A stretch of DNA of 64,000 nucleotides from Paracoccaceae bacterium. GTDB lineage: Bacteria; Pseudomonadota; Alphaproteobacteria; Rhodobacterales; Rhodobacteraceae. The notes beneath the pieces were generated by a model. That model was not told where the DNA came from, made no database searches, and saw only the letters and a list, made by a program, of their open reading frames with translations. Position numbers and translations under genes: made by a program. The stretch is taken from contig JASJAU010000002.1 of assembly GCA_030066855.1 (NCBI GenBank), positions 46,538 through 110,537 of the forward strand, given 5' to 3'. This document shows, piece by piece, positions 17,404 to 25,557 of the stretch (within the stretch, counting starts at the first letter, position 1; every line of letters begins with the position of its first letter).

Positions 17404-17743
17404 GTCGGAATGGCGACGATTTCTCGTGCGATGAGATGGGTCTCCGGCGGAGGCAATTGGAAAGCGAGGAAGAGCAATAGCGGCTTGAGGGAGAGCCACG
17501 CGCATGGTCAACGCGTTTGACTCACCTTGCGCGGAGAGCCTTCCACGCGGCCCGTGCGCCGTGTGAATTGGAACCTGATCCAGAAGTTGACACAAGACCG
17601 AAGCCGTGGGGGCCGAGGTCAAGAGGCCGACCCAAGGAGCTCGGTTTTCGACCTTCTTGCGGCGCGGTCGACCCCTCCCAAAACGCCGGATGAACGGCGG
17701 CGAAACGAGGCGGGGCGGGCCCCGCGACGCTTTTCGGGCAGGC
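17404..17743. other. Intergenic stretch without recognisable gene
   Basis: Three hundred and forty bases between the split membrane gene and the end of pfkB. No frame with a credible ribosome site or family resemblance was found on either strand, and no clear hairpin with a T-run. Confidence 0.5.
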
Positions 17744-18694
17744 TCAGAGCTTCTCGATTGTGCAGGCTGCCAGCAAACGTTCGGTCGTCTCCCGGTCGCA
17801 AAGCCGCGTGGCGTCCGACATTACCGCCGCCGCCGCCGCCGCGACGCCCCAGCGCAGACACTCCTCCACCGGTTCCGAGCCCGCCAGCGCCAGCGTGAAG
17901 GCGCCCACGAAACTGTCACCCGCGCCCACGGTTGAGACCACTTCAACCGGCGGGTTCACCGCATGCCAGCTTCCCTCGGCGCTCGACAGGACCGATCCGT
18001 CCGGTCCCCGCGCGACGATCACGATCTTGGCGACGCCTTTCTTCACGAGCGATTCCGCGAATTCCGCTGTGTCCTCCCGCGTGGGCAGCGGCCTGCCGGC
18101 AAGCTCCTCACCCTCCTCGCCGTCCATCCGGAGGAAGTGCAGCGCCTCGCGCGGCTCCTCAACCAGGTGGTGGAGCGCCGGGCCGGAGGTGTCGACGATC
18201 AGACGCGCTTGGCGGTCCCCCACATGTTCGGCCAGGATCGACGGGAAGTCCTTGGCGACGCCGGGCGGCTGGCTGCCCGACAGCACCACCAGAGTGTCTT
18301 CTCCCGTTGCCTGATCCACCGAGGCGAGCGCGCGCGGCACGTCGTCCTCGGTCCAGACCGGCCCCGGCATGACGAAACGGTACTGACCGCCCGATGTCTG
18401 CTCGATCACGCTCATTGACTGGCGCGTTTCGCCTGGGCCCTGGAACGCAACTGTCGGCACGCCCTCCAGCGCCAGAAGCTGCAAGAGATGCGCGCCGGTC
18501 GCGCCCCCGATGGCGACCAGAGCCGTGGCCTGCCCGCCCAGAAGCTTCACCGCCCGCGCAACGTTGATCCCGCCGCCGCCCGGATCGATCTGCGGTTCGG
18601 TGCATCTGAGTTTCGGCCCCGCCTCGATGCCTTGCGACGTGGTGCAGAAATCCACCGTCGGGTTCAGCGTGATGGTCAGAATATGCGATTTCAT
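17744..18694 (-). CDS. pfkB: 6-phosphofructokinase, PfkB family
   Basis: This 316-residue ribokinase-fold sugar kinase shares several stretches with Escherichia coli Pfk-2: LRCTEP near 29-34, PGGGGINVARA at 38-48, YRFVMPG at 105-111, and the catalytic anion-hole motif STVGAGDS with Asp260. It would phosphorylate fructose 6-phosphate (or a related hexose phosphate) with ATP. 1-phosphofructokinase and tagatose-6-phosphate kinase are in the same family, but the Pfk-2-like blocks and lack of a fru operon favour Pfk-2. It is monocistronic, with no adjacent glycolytic gene. Confidence 0.8.
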   Translation of the reverse strand: MKSHILTITLNPTVDFCTTSQGIEAGPKLRCTEPQIDPGGGGINVARAVKLLGGQATALVAIGGATGAHLLQLLALEGVPTVAFQGPGETRQSMSVIEQTSGGQYRFVMPGPVWTEDDVPRALASVDQATGEDTLVVLSGSQPPGVAKDFPSILAEHVGDRQARLIVDTSGPALHHLVEEPREALHFLRMDGEEGEELAGRPLPTREDTAEFAESLVKKGVAKIVIVARGPDGSVLSSAEGSWHAVNPPVEVVSTVGAGDSFVGAFTLALAGSEPVEECLRWGVAAAAAAVMSDATRLCDRETTERLLAACTIEKL

Positions 18695-18815
18695 GGATCC
18701 GGTTCCCGTCGCCTCTCGACCCCGGACCTTGAAGTGTTAGCGCCATCAGCGCAAGCCGGAAAAGCAAATCGGCGCCTCGCCAGGAGCCGCCGATTCATTG
18801 GTCCGGAAGTCGGGA

Positions 18816-19745
18816 TCAGAGCATTGTCTGATACGTTACCGGAACGTAATGGAACCCGTCGCCCCGCGTGTCGACGTATCCCACGCCTGGAAACGGCATG
18901 TGAAACCCGATCATCGGTATCCGCTCGGCGGCGATCATCCCCAGAACGTCGCGCCGCGCCTTGGCGGCCTTCTCCTTGTCGATGTCGAACCGAACCTCCC
19001 ATTCGGGATGCGCAAGCGACCAGACGTAGTGATTGGCAAGGTCGGCGGCGATGACAAGCTGCTCGCCGTTCGACTCGAGGCGGTAAACCATGTGACCTGG
19101 TGTGTGTCCAAACGCGGCCATTCCCGTAATGCCCGAAACAGGGCTGTAGCCGTCACCCACGAAAGTGAAACGGTCTGCGATGGGCTTCACCTTGCCATTG
19201 AAAGCCCCGCTGTCGGTACCGCTCCAATGATCGAACTCCGCCTGACCGGCGATCAATTGGGCGTTCGGGTAGGTGAGGGCGCCACTGTCATCCGACAGAC
19301 CGCCGATATGGTCGCCGTGCATGTGGGTGATCACAACATGGGTGACATCTCCGGCGGCAATCCCGGCCTCGGCCAACGCGGCAGTCGTGCCGGCGGCAGA
19401 AAGCCCCGCGTCGAACAAAATCACGCTGTCGCCCGCCCGAACCACCGTTGGGGTGAAGAAGAACTGCGCCTTGTCGGCCGGGATGAAGTTCTCGCGGCTC
19501 ACGCGCTCAAACGCTTCGCGATCGACGTTCATGCCGAAGATGCCCTGCGGGTCGTCCTCTACGGTTCGCGTTCCGGCCAGCAGCGTCGAAACCGTCATGT
19601 CGCCCAACTGAAAAGTATGCTGGATCGCGTTGTTCGGCCCCTCGCCGTGGCCCCCGGCAAGCGCGGGCGCGCCGGTCAGAGCGGCTGCGGGCAGAGCGGC
19701 CGTCCCGGCCAGCGCCTGACGGCGGGTGAGTTTCAGGTTTTTCAT
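18816..19745 (-). CDS. Tat-exported metallo-beta-lactamase-fold hydrolase
   Basis: The 309-residue protein begins with a twin-arginine signal (LTRRQALAG at 6-14, cleaved near ALA-GG at 30). The metal site HMHGDH is at 141-146, with a second His in FGHTPGHM and an Asp in VIAADLANH, so the binuclear zinc site looks complete. Folded-state export through Tat fits a metalloenzyme. Related periplasmic proteins are annotated as quorum-quenching lactonases or generic hydrolases; the substrate is unknown. Confidence 0.85.
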   Translation of the reverse strand: MKNLKLTRRQALAGTAALPAAALTGAPALAGGHGEGPNNAIQHTFQLGDMTVSTLLAGTRTVEDDPQGIFGMNVDREAFERVSRENFIPADKAQFFFTPTVVRAGDSVILFDAGLSAAGTTAALAEAGIAAGDVTHVVITHMHGDHIGGLSDDSGALTYPNAQLIAGQAEFDHWSGTDSGAFNGKVKPIADRFTFVGDGYSPVSGITGMAAFGHTPGHMVYRLESNGEQLVIAADLANHYVWSLAHPEWEVRFDIDKEKAAKARRDVLGMIAAERIPMIGFHMPFPGVGYVDTRGDGFHYVPVTYQTML

Positions 19746-19825
19746 GACGGGTCTCCGGTGGCCTTTTCGCGTTGGTCCGGAGCTAGGGCGGAGCGCCCCG
19801 CTGTCGAGCCGCCCTCACGAAGCCG

Positions 19826-20236
19826 TCACAACCACCATTGATCGATCGACGCGATATCTTCGTCGGACCAGCCGAAATGATGGGCGAGCTCATGGACATA
19901 GACATGCGCCACGAGCGCCTCGATTGCCACGTCGCCCCGTGCGACCCATTCATCCAGAATCGCTCGGCGGAAGAGCCAGATCGCGTCCGGCTGCTCCGGC
20001 TGGTCCAGCACAGACTTCTGAGTCAGGGGAACGCCGTCATAGAGTCCGGTCAGCTCGAAGGGATCCTCCAGCCCCACGCTCGCCAGCACCTCGTCGCTCG
20101 CGAAATCCTCGACCCGAAGCGCCACGCCCCGCGCAGGTCCGCGAAACGCTTCAGGCAGCGAATCGATCGTCTTGAGCGCGATCGCCTCGATCTCGGCGGC
20201 GTTGGGGGGCAGGCGGGTGGTTTCCATGCCCTTCAT
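19826..20236 (-). CDS. Zincin-like metallopeptidase (DUF1025 type)
   Basis: This 136-residue protein carries the zinc-binding motif HELAHHFGWSDED (His115, Glu116, His119) typical of the small zincin family of possible metallopeptidases. The C-terminal DEDI follows the motif as in relatives. Length matches. It diverges from gltX with about 50 bases between starts. A second in-frame ATG three codons in (20227) is an alternative start. Role unknown. Confidence 0.8.
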   Translation of the reverse strand: MKGMETTRLPPNAAEIEAIALKTIDSLPEAFRGPARGVALRVEDFASDEVLASVGLEDPFELTGLYDGVPLTQKSVLDQPEQPDAIWLFRRAILDEWVARGDVAIEALVAHVYVHELAHHFGWSDEDIASIDQWWL

Positions 20237-20287
20237 ATGGACAAATCAGCAGCGGTATGAAAGAGCGCCCCGCCAAGGAGCCTGCCC

Positions 20288-21613
20288 ATGACCGTCACTC
20301 GTTTCGCGCCCTCGCCAACTGGCTATCTGCATATCGGAAACCTGCGCACGGCCCTCTTCAATTGGCTGATCGCGCGGGCGGCGGGCGGGACCTTCATCCT
20401 GAGGATCGACGACACCGACCCGGAGCGGTCGAAAGAGCATTTCGTGGATGCGATCAAGGAAGACCTCGAATGGCTCGGCCTCACATGGGATCGGGTCGAG
20501 CGGCAGTCCGCCAGGCTCGGCCGTTACGCCGAAGCGGCGGACCAGCTCCGCGAGATGGGCCGGTTCTACGAGGCGTGGGAGACGCCCACGGAGCTCGATC
20601 TCAAGCGCAAGAAGCTCCTGAACATGGGCCGCCCGCCGGTCTACGACCGCGCGGCGCTGGTGCTCTCGGAGGCGGATAAAGCGCAGCTTCGGGAGGAGCG
20701 CGGCGACGGCGTCTGGCGCTTCAAGCTCGATCACGACCGGATCGAATGGACCGACCAGATCCTCGGCGACGTCTCGATCGACGCCGCTTCGGTCTCGGAC
20801 CCGGTTCTGATCCGGCAGGACGGTCAGGTGCTCTACACGCTGGCCTCGGTCGTCGATGACACCGATATGGGCGTGACCCACGTGGTGAGGGGCTCGGACC
20901 ATGTCACCAACACGGCCACCCAAATCCAGATGATCGAGGCGCTCGGCCGCGCCCGACCGACCTTCGCGCACCACTCTCTACTGACAGGCCCGCAGGGCGA
21001 GGCGCTGTCGAAACGGCTTGGCACTCTGGCGCTTCGCGACATGCGCGAGCGCGGGATCGAGCCGATGGCGATCCTGTCACTCATGGCGCGCCTCGGCTCG
21101 GCGGACCCGGTGGAGCTTCGCTCGGACCTGCCCGAGCTGATCGACGGGTTCGACGTCACCCGTTTCGGCGCGGCGCCGACGAAATTCGACGAGGCCGATC
21201 TCGTTCCGCTCTCGCACCGCATCCTGGCTGGGCTTGAGGCGGACGCCGTCAAGGCGGAGCTAGACGCTGCCGGGGTGCCCGCCGACCAGCAGGCGCCATA
21301 CTGGCAAGCGGTTCGCGGCAATGTCGAGACCCGCGCCGAGGCAGGCGTCTGGTGGCCAGTATTCCTGGGCGAGGCCGCGCCGGACATCGCCGAGGATGAC
21401 CGCGCCTTCGTGGAAACCGCGCTCGGCCTCCTGACCGACCCGCCCTATTCGGCGGAGACCTGGGGCAACTGGACCACAGCGGTGAAAGAGGCGACCGGCC
21501 GCAAGGGCAAGGGGCTGTTCATGCCGCTCCGCCTGGCCGTCACGGGCCGGGCCCGGGGGCCGGAAATGGCCGAGGTCATGCCGCTTCTCCAGAAGAAGCC
21601 CACGCTCGAGTAG
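20288..21613 (+). CDS. gltX: Glutamyl-tRNA synthetase
   Basis: This 441-residue class I synthetase has the HIGH-type signature PSPTGYLHIGN near the N-terminus and the KMSKS-type loop SKRLGTL near residue 240. It charges tRNA-Glu (and, in many alphaproteobacteria, tRNA-Gln for transamidation). Length fits the bacterial GluRS range (440-480). Many alphaproteobacteria carry two gltX copies with different tRNA preferences; which one this is cannot be told here. Confidence 0.95.
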   Translation: MTVTRFAPSPTGYLHIGNLRTALFNWLIARAAGGTFILRIDDTDPERSKEHFVDAIKEDLEWLGLTWDRVERQSARLGRYAEAADQLREMGRFYEAWETPTELDLKRKKLLNMGRPPVYDRAALVLSEADKAQLREERGDGVWRFKLDHDRIEWTDQILGDVSIDAASVSDPVLIRQDGQVLYTLASVVDDTDMGVTHVVRGSDHVTNTATQIQMIEALGRARPTFAHHSLLTGPQGEALSKRLGTLALRDMRERGIEPMAILSLMARLGSADPVELRSDLPELIDGFDVTRFGAAPTKFDEADLVPLSHRILAGLEADAVKAELDAAGVPADQQAPYWQAVRGNVETRAEAGVWWPVFLGEAAPDIAEDDRAFVETALGLLTDPPYSAETWGNWTTAVKEATGRKGKGLFMPLRLAVTGRARGPEMAEVMPLLQKKPTLE

Positions 21614-21729
21614 GCGCTGCCTCCTTGCTGAAATGCTCCGGGGGTGAGGTCCGTCAGGACCGAGGGAGCGCAGCCCCCTAGGCGACGGCGAAAAACCGTG
21701 CCAACGTTCTGGCCAAAGGAGAGCAGTCC

Positions 21730-23124
21730 ATGGCCGAACAGGCGAAATTCCTCGAAGGTAACCTGCTGCGCCACATCACGGTGATGTCGCTCACGGCCTC
21801 GGCCGGGCTTATGGCGGTCTTCGCGGTCGACTTCATCGACATGATCTTCATCTCGATGCTGGGTAAGGCGGAGCTCGCTGCCGCGATCGGCTATGCGGGC
21901 GCCATCCTGTTCTTCACCGGTTCCTTCGGGATCGGCATGGCCATCGCCTGCGGCGCTCTTGTCGCCCGGGCCCTCGGTGCGGGCGACGATGAGCGAGCGC
22001 GGCAGGTCGCGACCTCCAGTCTCGCCATAGGCTTCGTCGTCGGAGCGGTCTTCGCCGCCGTCGTCTGGGTCAACATCCCGCTCCTCGTCGGGCTTCTGGG
22101 CGCGACGGGCGAGACGCTGGAGCTCGCGACCCACTACATGGCGATCATCCTGCCGAGCCTGCCGGTCCTGCTGATCGGGATCGTGGGCGGCGCGATCCTC
22201 CGTGCTTATGGCGACGCGACCCGGTCGATGAATGTGCTGATTATCGGGGGTGTGGTGAACGCGGTCCTTGATCCGATCCTGATCTTCGGGCTGGACTTGG
22301 AGCTGACCGGCGCCGCGCTCGCCTCCATCGCCGCGCGGTTCACCATCGCCTATGTCGCGCTCTCGGCGGTGATCAAGCATCACAACGGCCTCGCCCCCTT
22401 TGATCCGGGCGCGATCCTGCGTGATCTGAGGCCGGTCTTCACCATCGCGCTTCCCGCCATTCTCACGCAGCTCGCCACGCCGGTCGGGCAGGCCTACGTG
22501 ACCCGCGCCATGTCGGAATATGGGGAGGAGGCGGTGGCAGGCATGGCCATCGTCGGGCGGCTCACGCCAGTGGCCTTCGGGGTGCTCTTCGCGCTCTCGG
22601 GCGCCGTTGGCCCCGTGATCGGCCAGAACGCGGGAGCGGGGCGCGATGACCGGGTGCGGGACGCCTTCCGCGACGCGATGATTTTCACCGCCGCCGTGAC
22701 CGTTCTAGTCTCGCTGATCCTATTCCTCGCGCGGCCCGGCCTCGTCTGGCTTTTCGCGCTCGAAGGCGCGCCGGCAGCGATGGGGCTGGTCTTCCTCTTC
22801 GCCGGACCGCTCTCGCTACTCTGGTTCTTCAACGGCGTGATTTTCTGCTCGAACGCGGCATTCAACAACCTCGGTCGGCCCTTCACTTCGACGATGATCA
22901 ACTGGGGCCGGCACACGCTGGGCACGATCATCCCGGTCTGGCTTTTCGCCGCTTGGCTCGGCGCGCCGGGCGTGTTGATCGGGCAGGCGGTTGGCGGAAT
23001 CGTTTTCGCGCTGATCGCGGTCGCGCTGGTTCGGCAGGTGATGACCGGCGAGACGGTCGCGCACCGACCCGACCCGTTCAACCGGCACCATCGGATCGTG
23101 AATATCTTCCAGCATCGCCGCTAG
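21730..23124 (+). CDS. MATE-family efflux transporter
   Basis: The 464-residue polytopic membrane protein contains twelve predicted helices in two similar halves, beginning SLTASAGLMAVFAVDFIDMIFISMLG, the typical MATE N-terminal bundle. It would export cationic drugs or metabolites using Na+ or H+. The ATG at 21730 has an AAAGGAGAG ribosome site. It is transcribed away from gltX and ends at a hairpin facing the gamma-glutamylcyclotransferase gene. Confidence 0.9.
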   Translation: MAEQAKFLEGNLLRHITVMSLTASAGLMAVFAVDFIDMIFISMLGKAELAAAIGYAGAILFFTGSFGIGMAIACGALVARALGAGDDERARQVATSSLAIGFVVGAVFAAVVWVNIPLLVGLLGATGETLELATHYMAIILPSLPVLLIGIVGGAILRAYGDATRSMNVLIIGGVVNAVLDPILIFGLDLELTGAALASIAARFTIAYVALSAVIKHHNGLAPFDPGAILRDLRPVFTIALPAILTQLATPVGQAYVTRAMSEYGEEAVAGMAIVGRLTPVAFGVLFALSGAVGPVIGQNAGAGRDDRVRDAFRDAMIFTAAVTVLVSLILFLARPGLVWLFALEGAPAAMGLVFLFAGPLSLLWFFNGVIFCSNAAFNNLGRPFTSTMINWGRHTLGTIIPVWLFAAWLGAPGVLIGQAVGGIVFALIAVALVRQVMTGETVAHRPDPFNRHHRIVNIFQHRR

Positions 23125-23143
23125 GCTTCGCTCCCGGCGAAGC
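23125..23143. terminator. Hairpin between convergent genes
   Basis: A 7-bp stem GCTTCGC/GCGAAGC with a 5-base loop starts at the MATE stop and lies before the stop of the converging gene at 23164. No T-run; called by position. Confidence 0.4.
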
Positions 23144-23163
23144 GCCTGATAAACGGCGACGTT

Positions 23164-23733
23164 TCAGGATGCGGTTTTGATCTTGATGCGGTGTACGTTG
23201 TCGTCCACCAGCGTCCGCTCGTCCGGCGTGAGCTTCTGCGCGCGGGAGTAGACGGGGTCGGCGCGGTCGTTCTTGATGGGGGCGTCCCAGCCGTCGGTCG
23301 TGTCGAAGAAGCGCGTGACGCCCTCCTCGCCGAACTCCCTGAGATACCCCTGCACGACCGTGTCGAGGTAGGAGAGCAGGACGGGGTGTTGATCGGTCGC
23401 AGGCTGATGGAGATGCGGGGGCGCGTGGTAGATGTGGACCTCCGGCTTGGCGGGAAGCGGGTGAATCACGTCGTCGGCTGGCTCGCGGAGGTAGGAGAAC
23501 TCGCGCTGATCCAGCGCCTCCCAATCCGCGCCGGGAACGCCCGCGATCAGGCCCTCGATCGTATGGCCCGGCGCGGCATAGGCCGTCAGGAAGGCCACCT
23601 GCCGTGTCGCCACATGCCGCCAGGTGCGCCGCCAGCCATGGACCCTCGCGCCGTGCGCGTCGGTGTAATCATGCGTCGAGCGGTTCACGAGCGAGCCGTA
23701 GCCGAAGAAAAATGGGGTCTCCATGCGGGGCAT
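23164..23733 (-). CDS. Gamma-glutamylcyclotransferase family protein
   Basis: This 189-residue protein opens with the family signature FFFGYGSLVN, the loop that binds the gamma-glutamyl group, and has a single catalytic-type Glu region in the middle (ALDQREFSY). Related proteins convert gamma-glutamyl-amino acids or glutathione to 5-oxoproline. The C-terminus KIKIKTAS is family-variable. Two ATGs three codons apart (23733 and 23724) are both possible starts. Divergent from the glycine riboswitch. Confidence 0.8.
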   Translation of the reverse strand: MPRMETPFFFGYGSLVNRSTHDYTDAHGARVHGWRRTWRHVATRQVAFLTAYAAPGHTIEGLIAGVPGADWEALDQREFSYLREPADDVIHPLPAKPEVHIYHAPPHLHQPATDQHPVLLSYLDTVVQGYLREFGEEGVTRFFDTTDGWDAPIKNDRADPVYSRAQKLTPDERTLVDDNVHRIKIKTAS

Positions 23734-23806
23734 TTGGACCCTGCCCGGGTGAAAGGCAAGCAGGGGGTTGTCAGAAGCGGGGCGAGGGGCTTAAAGGATC
23801 TCTCAT

Positions 23807-23960
23807 GCGACGGGAGAATCCGGGCTCGCCCCGGTGCCGAAGGAGCAACCGCCCCGGTAAACTCACAGGCCCATGGACCGTCGCGGGAACGACACTCTGG
23901 AGAGACCCCGATCTCGGGGCGCCGAAGGGATAGCGATCTCAGGCCGAAGGACAGAGGGGG
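23807..23960 (+). promoter_or_regulatory. Tandem glycine riboswitch
   Basis: Upstream of gcvT lie two consecutive aptamer-like segments, each with the conserved GGGAGA-type 5' element and GCCGAAGGA/GCCGAAGGG core (aptamer 1 about 23807-23884, aptamer 2 about 23885-23960). A second GCCGAAGGACAGAGG core at 23943 closes aptamer 2. This is the layout of the tandem glycine riboswitch, which turns on glycine cleavage genes when glycine is high. About 70 bases separate it from the gcvT start, room for an expression platform. No RNA-folding program was run. Confidence 0.85.
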
Positions 23961-24030
23961 CGCCAGCGGGCAAGGCGATTGCCCGGCAGGTGCCCGGCGC
24001 GGTCGCGTCGGCGACAGGGGACAAGAGCCG

Positions 24031-25149
24031 ATGACAGACCTCGCGCGGACGCCGCTTTTCGATCTCCACCGAGCGCTTGGCGCCAAGATGGTGCCCTTCG
24101 CAGGCTATGAGATGCCGGTGCAGTACAGCCTTGGCGTGATGAAGGAGCATCTTTGGTGCCGCGAAAGCGCCGGGCTCTTCGACGTCAGCCACATGGGGCA
24201 GGTGCTGGTCACGGCCAAGTCTGGTGAAAATGCCGACGCTCAGGCGGCGTTCGAGACGCTGGTCCCGGTGTCGATCCTGGGTCTCCCCGAGGGGCGTCAG
24301 CGCTATGCGCTTTTCACCAATGACGCGGGCGGGATCATGGACGATCTGATGGTCGCCAACCGGGGCGATCACTTGTTCGTCGTCGTCAACGCGGCCTGCA
24401 AGGCGGCGGATCTCGCGCATATGCGGGCGCATCTCACCGGCTGTGAGATCGAGGAAATTACCGACCGCGCGCTTCTGGCGCTGCAGGGGCCGAAGGCGGA
24501 GGCTGTGCTGGCGCGGCTCGCGCCGGGAGTTGCGGCGATGCGCTTCATGGACGTGGGCGTTTTCGATTGGGACGGGGTGGCGCTTTGGGTCTCCCGCTCG
24601 GGCTATACGGGCGAGGACGGGTACGAGGTGTCGGTGCCGGAGGCCTCCGCGCGCGCGCTTGCAGAGGCCTTGCTCGCGATGGACGAGGTCGAAGCGATCG
24701 GGCTTGGCGCCCGCGACTCGCTCCGGCTTGAGGCCGGGCTTTGCCTGTATGGAAACGATATCGATGAGACGACCTCGCCCGTCGAAGCCGCGCTGGAATG
24801 GGCGATACAAAAAGTTCGGCGCAGGGGCGGGGACCGAGAAGGTGGCTTTCCGGGCGCCGACCGCATTCTGAATGAATTGGAGGAAGGCGCCGCCCGCCGC
24901 CGCGTCGGGCTTCTGCCCGAGGGCCGGGCGCCGATGCGCGCCGGGACCGAAATCTTTGCAGGCGACGCCGCTATTGGCGCGGTGACCTCCGGCGCTTACG
25001 GTCCGACCATCGAACGACCGATGTCCATGGGGTATGTCTCAACTCAACATGCGGGAACCGGGACGGTTCTGGACGGCGAGGTGCGGGGCAAACGGATGCC
25101 CGTGACCGTCGCCGACATGCCCTTCCGGCCCGCGCGATTCAAACGCTGA
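24031..25149 (+). CDS. gcvT: Aminomethyltransferase (glycine cleavage T-protein)
   Basis: This 372-residue T-protein takes the aminomethyl group from lipoyl-GcvH to tetrahydrofolate, giving methylene-THF and ammonia. The start at ATG 24031 is chosen because the frame extends far upstream through the riboswitch without coding character. The signatures FDVSHMGQ and GYTGEDGYEV are present, as is the C-terminal GAVTSGAYGPTIERPMSMGY. It is the first gene of the gcvT-gcvH-gcvP operon. Confidence 0.95.
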   Translation: MTDLARTPLFDLHRALGAKMVPFAGYEMPVQYSLGVMKEHLWCRESAGLFDVSHMGQVLVTAKSGENADAQAAFETLVPVSILGLPEGRQRYALFTNDAGGIMDDLMVANRGDHLFVVVNAACKAADLAHMRAHLTGCEIEEITDRALLALQGPKAEAVLARLAPGVAAMRFMDVGVFDWDGVALWVSRSGYTGEDGYEVSVPEASARALAEALLAMDEVEAIGLGARDSLRLEAGLCLYGNDIDETTSPVEAALEWAIQKVRRRGGDREGGFPGADRILNELEEGAARRRVGLLPEGRAPMRAGTEIFAGDAAIGAVTSGAYGPTIERPMSMGYVSTQHAGTGTVLDGEVRGKRMPVTVADMPFRPARFKR

Positions 25150-25167
25150 TCAACGAGGGAGAGAACA

Positions 25168-25527
25168 ATGAGGTACACCGAAGATCACGAATGGCTCCGC
25201 GTCGATGGCGATGTCGTCGTCGTCGGAATCACTGAGCACGCATCGACCCAGCTGGGCGATGTCGTCTTTGTCGAGCTGCCCGAGGCCGAGACCAAGGTCG
25301 CCAAGGGCGACGAGATCGTGGTGATCGAAAGCGTTAAGGCAGCCTCAGACATCGTCGCGCCTTTAGAGGGCGAGATCGTCGAAGTGAACAGCGATCTGGA
25401 AGACAACCCGGGCCTCGTGAACGAGGATCCGACCGGCGCGGCTTGGTTCTTTAAGATGAAGGTCGATGATGTCGCGCTCGTGGACGAGTACATGAGAGAG
25501 GATGAGTACAAGGCGATGGTTGAGTAA
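25168..25527 (+). CDS. gcvH: Glycine cleavage H-protein (lipoyl carrier)
   Basis: The 119-residue H-protein shuttles intermediates between P, T and L proteins on a lipoyl-lysine arm. The lipoylation site is Lys57 in VVIESVKAASDI. It begins TEDHEWLRV, as family members do. The ribosome site GGGAGAG precedes ATG 25168, 18 bases after gcvT. Confidence 0.97.
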   Translation: MRYTEDHEWLRVDGDVVVVGITEHASTQLGDVVFVELPEAETKVAKGDEIVVIESVKAASDIVAPLEGEIVEVNSDLEDNPGLVNEDPTGAAWFFKMKVDDVALVDEYMREDEYKAMVE

Positions 25528-25557
25528 ATTCAATCGCTTGCCAGCCGGGAGACAGAG

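Noticed and set aside
16063..17622. 519-codon minus-strand frame over nadE and the split gene
   Set aside because: Antisense of nadE catalytic motifs; composition typical of shadow frames.
23191..24030. Upstream extension of the gcvT frame through the riboswitch
   Set aside because: Runs across the antisense gene and structured leader; normal T-protein start is at 24031.
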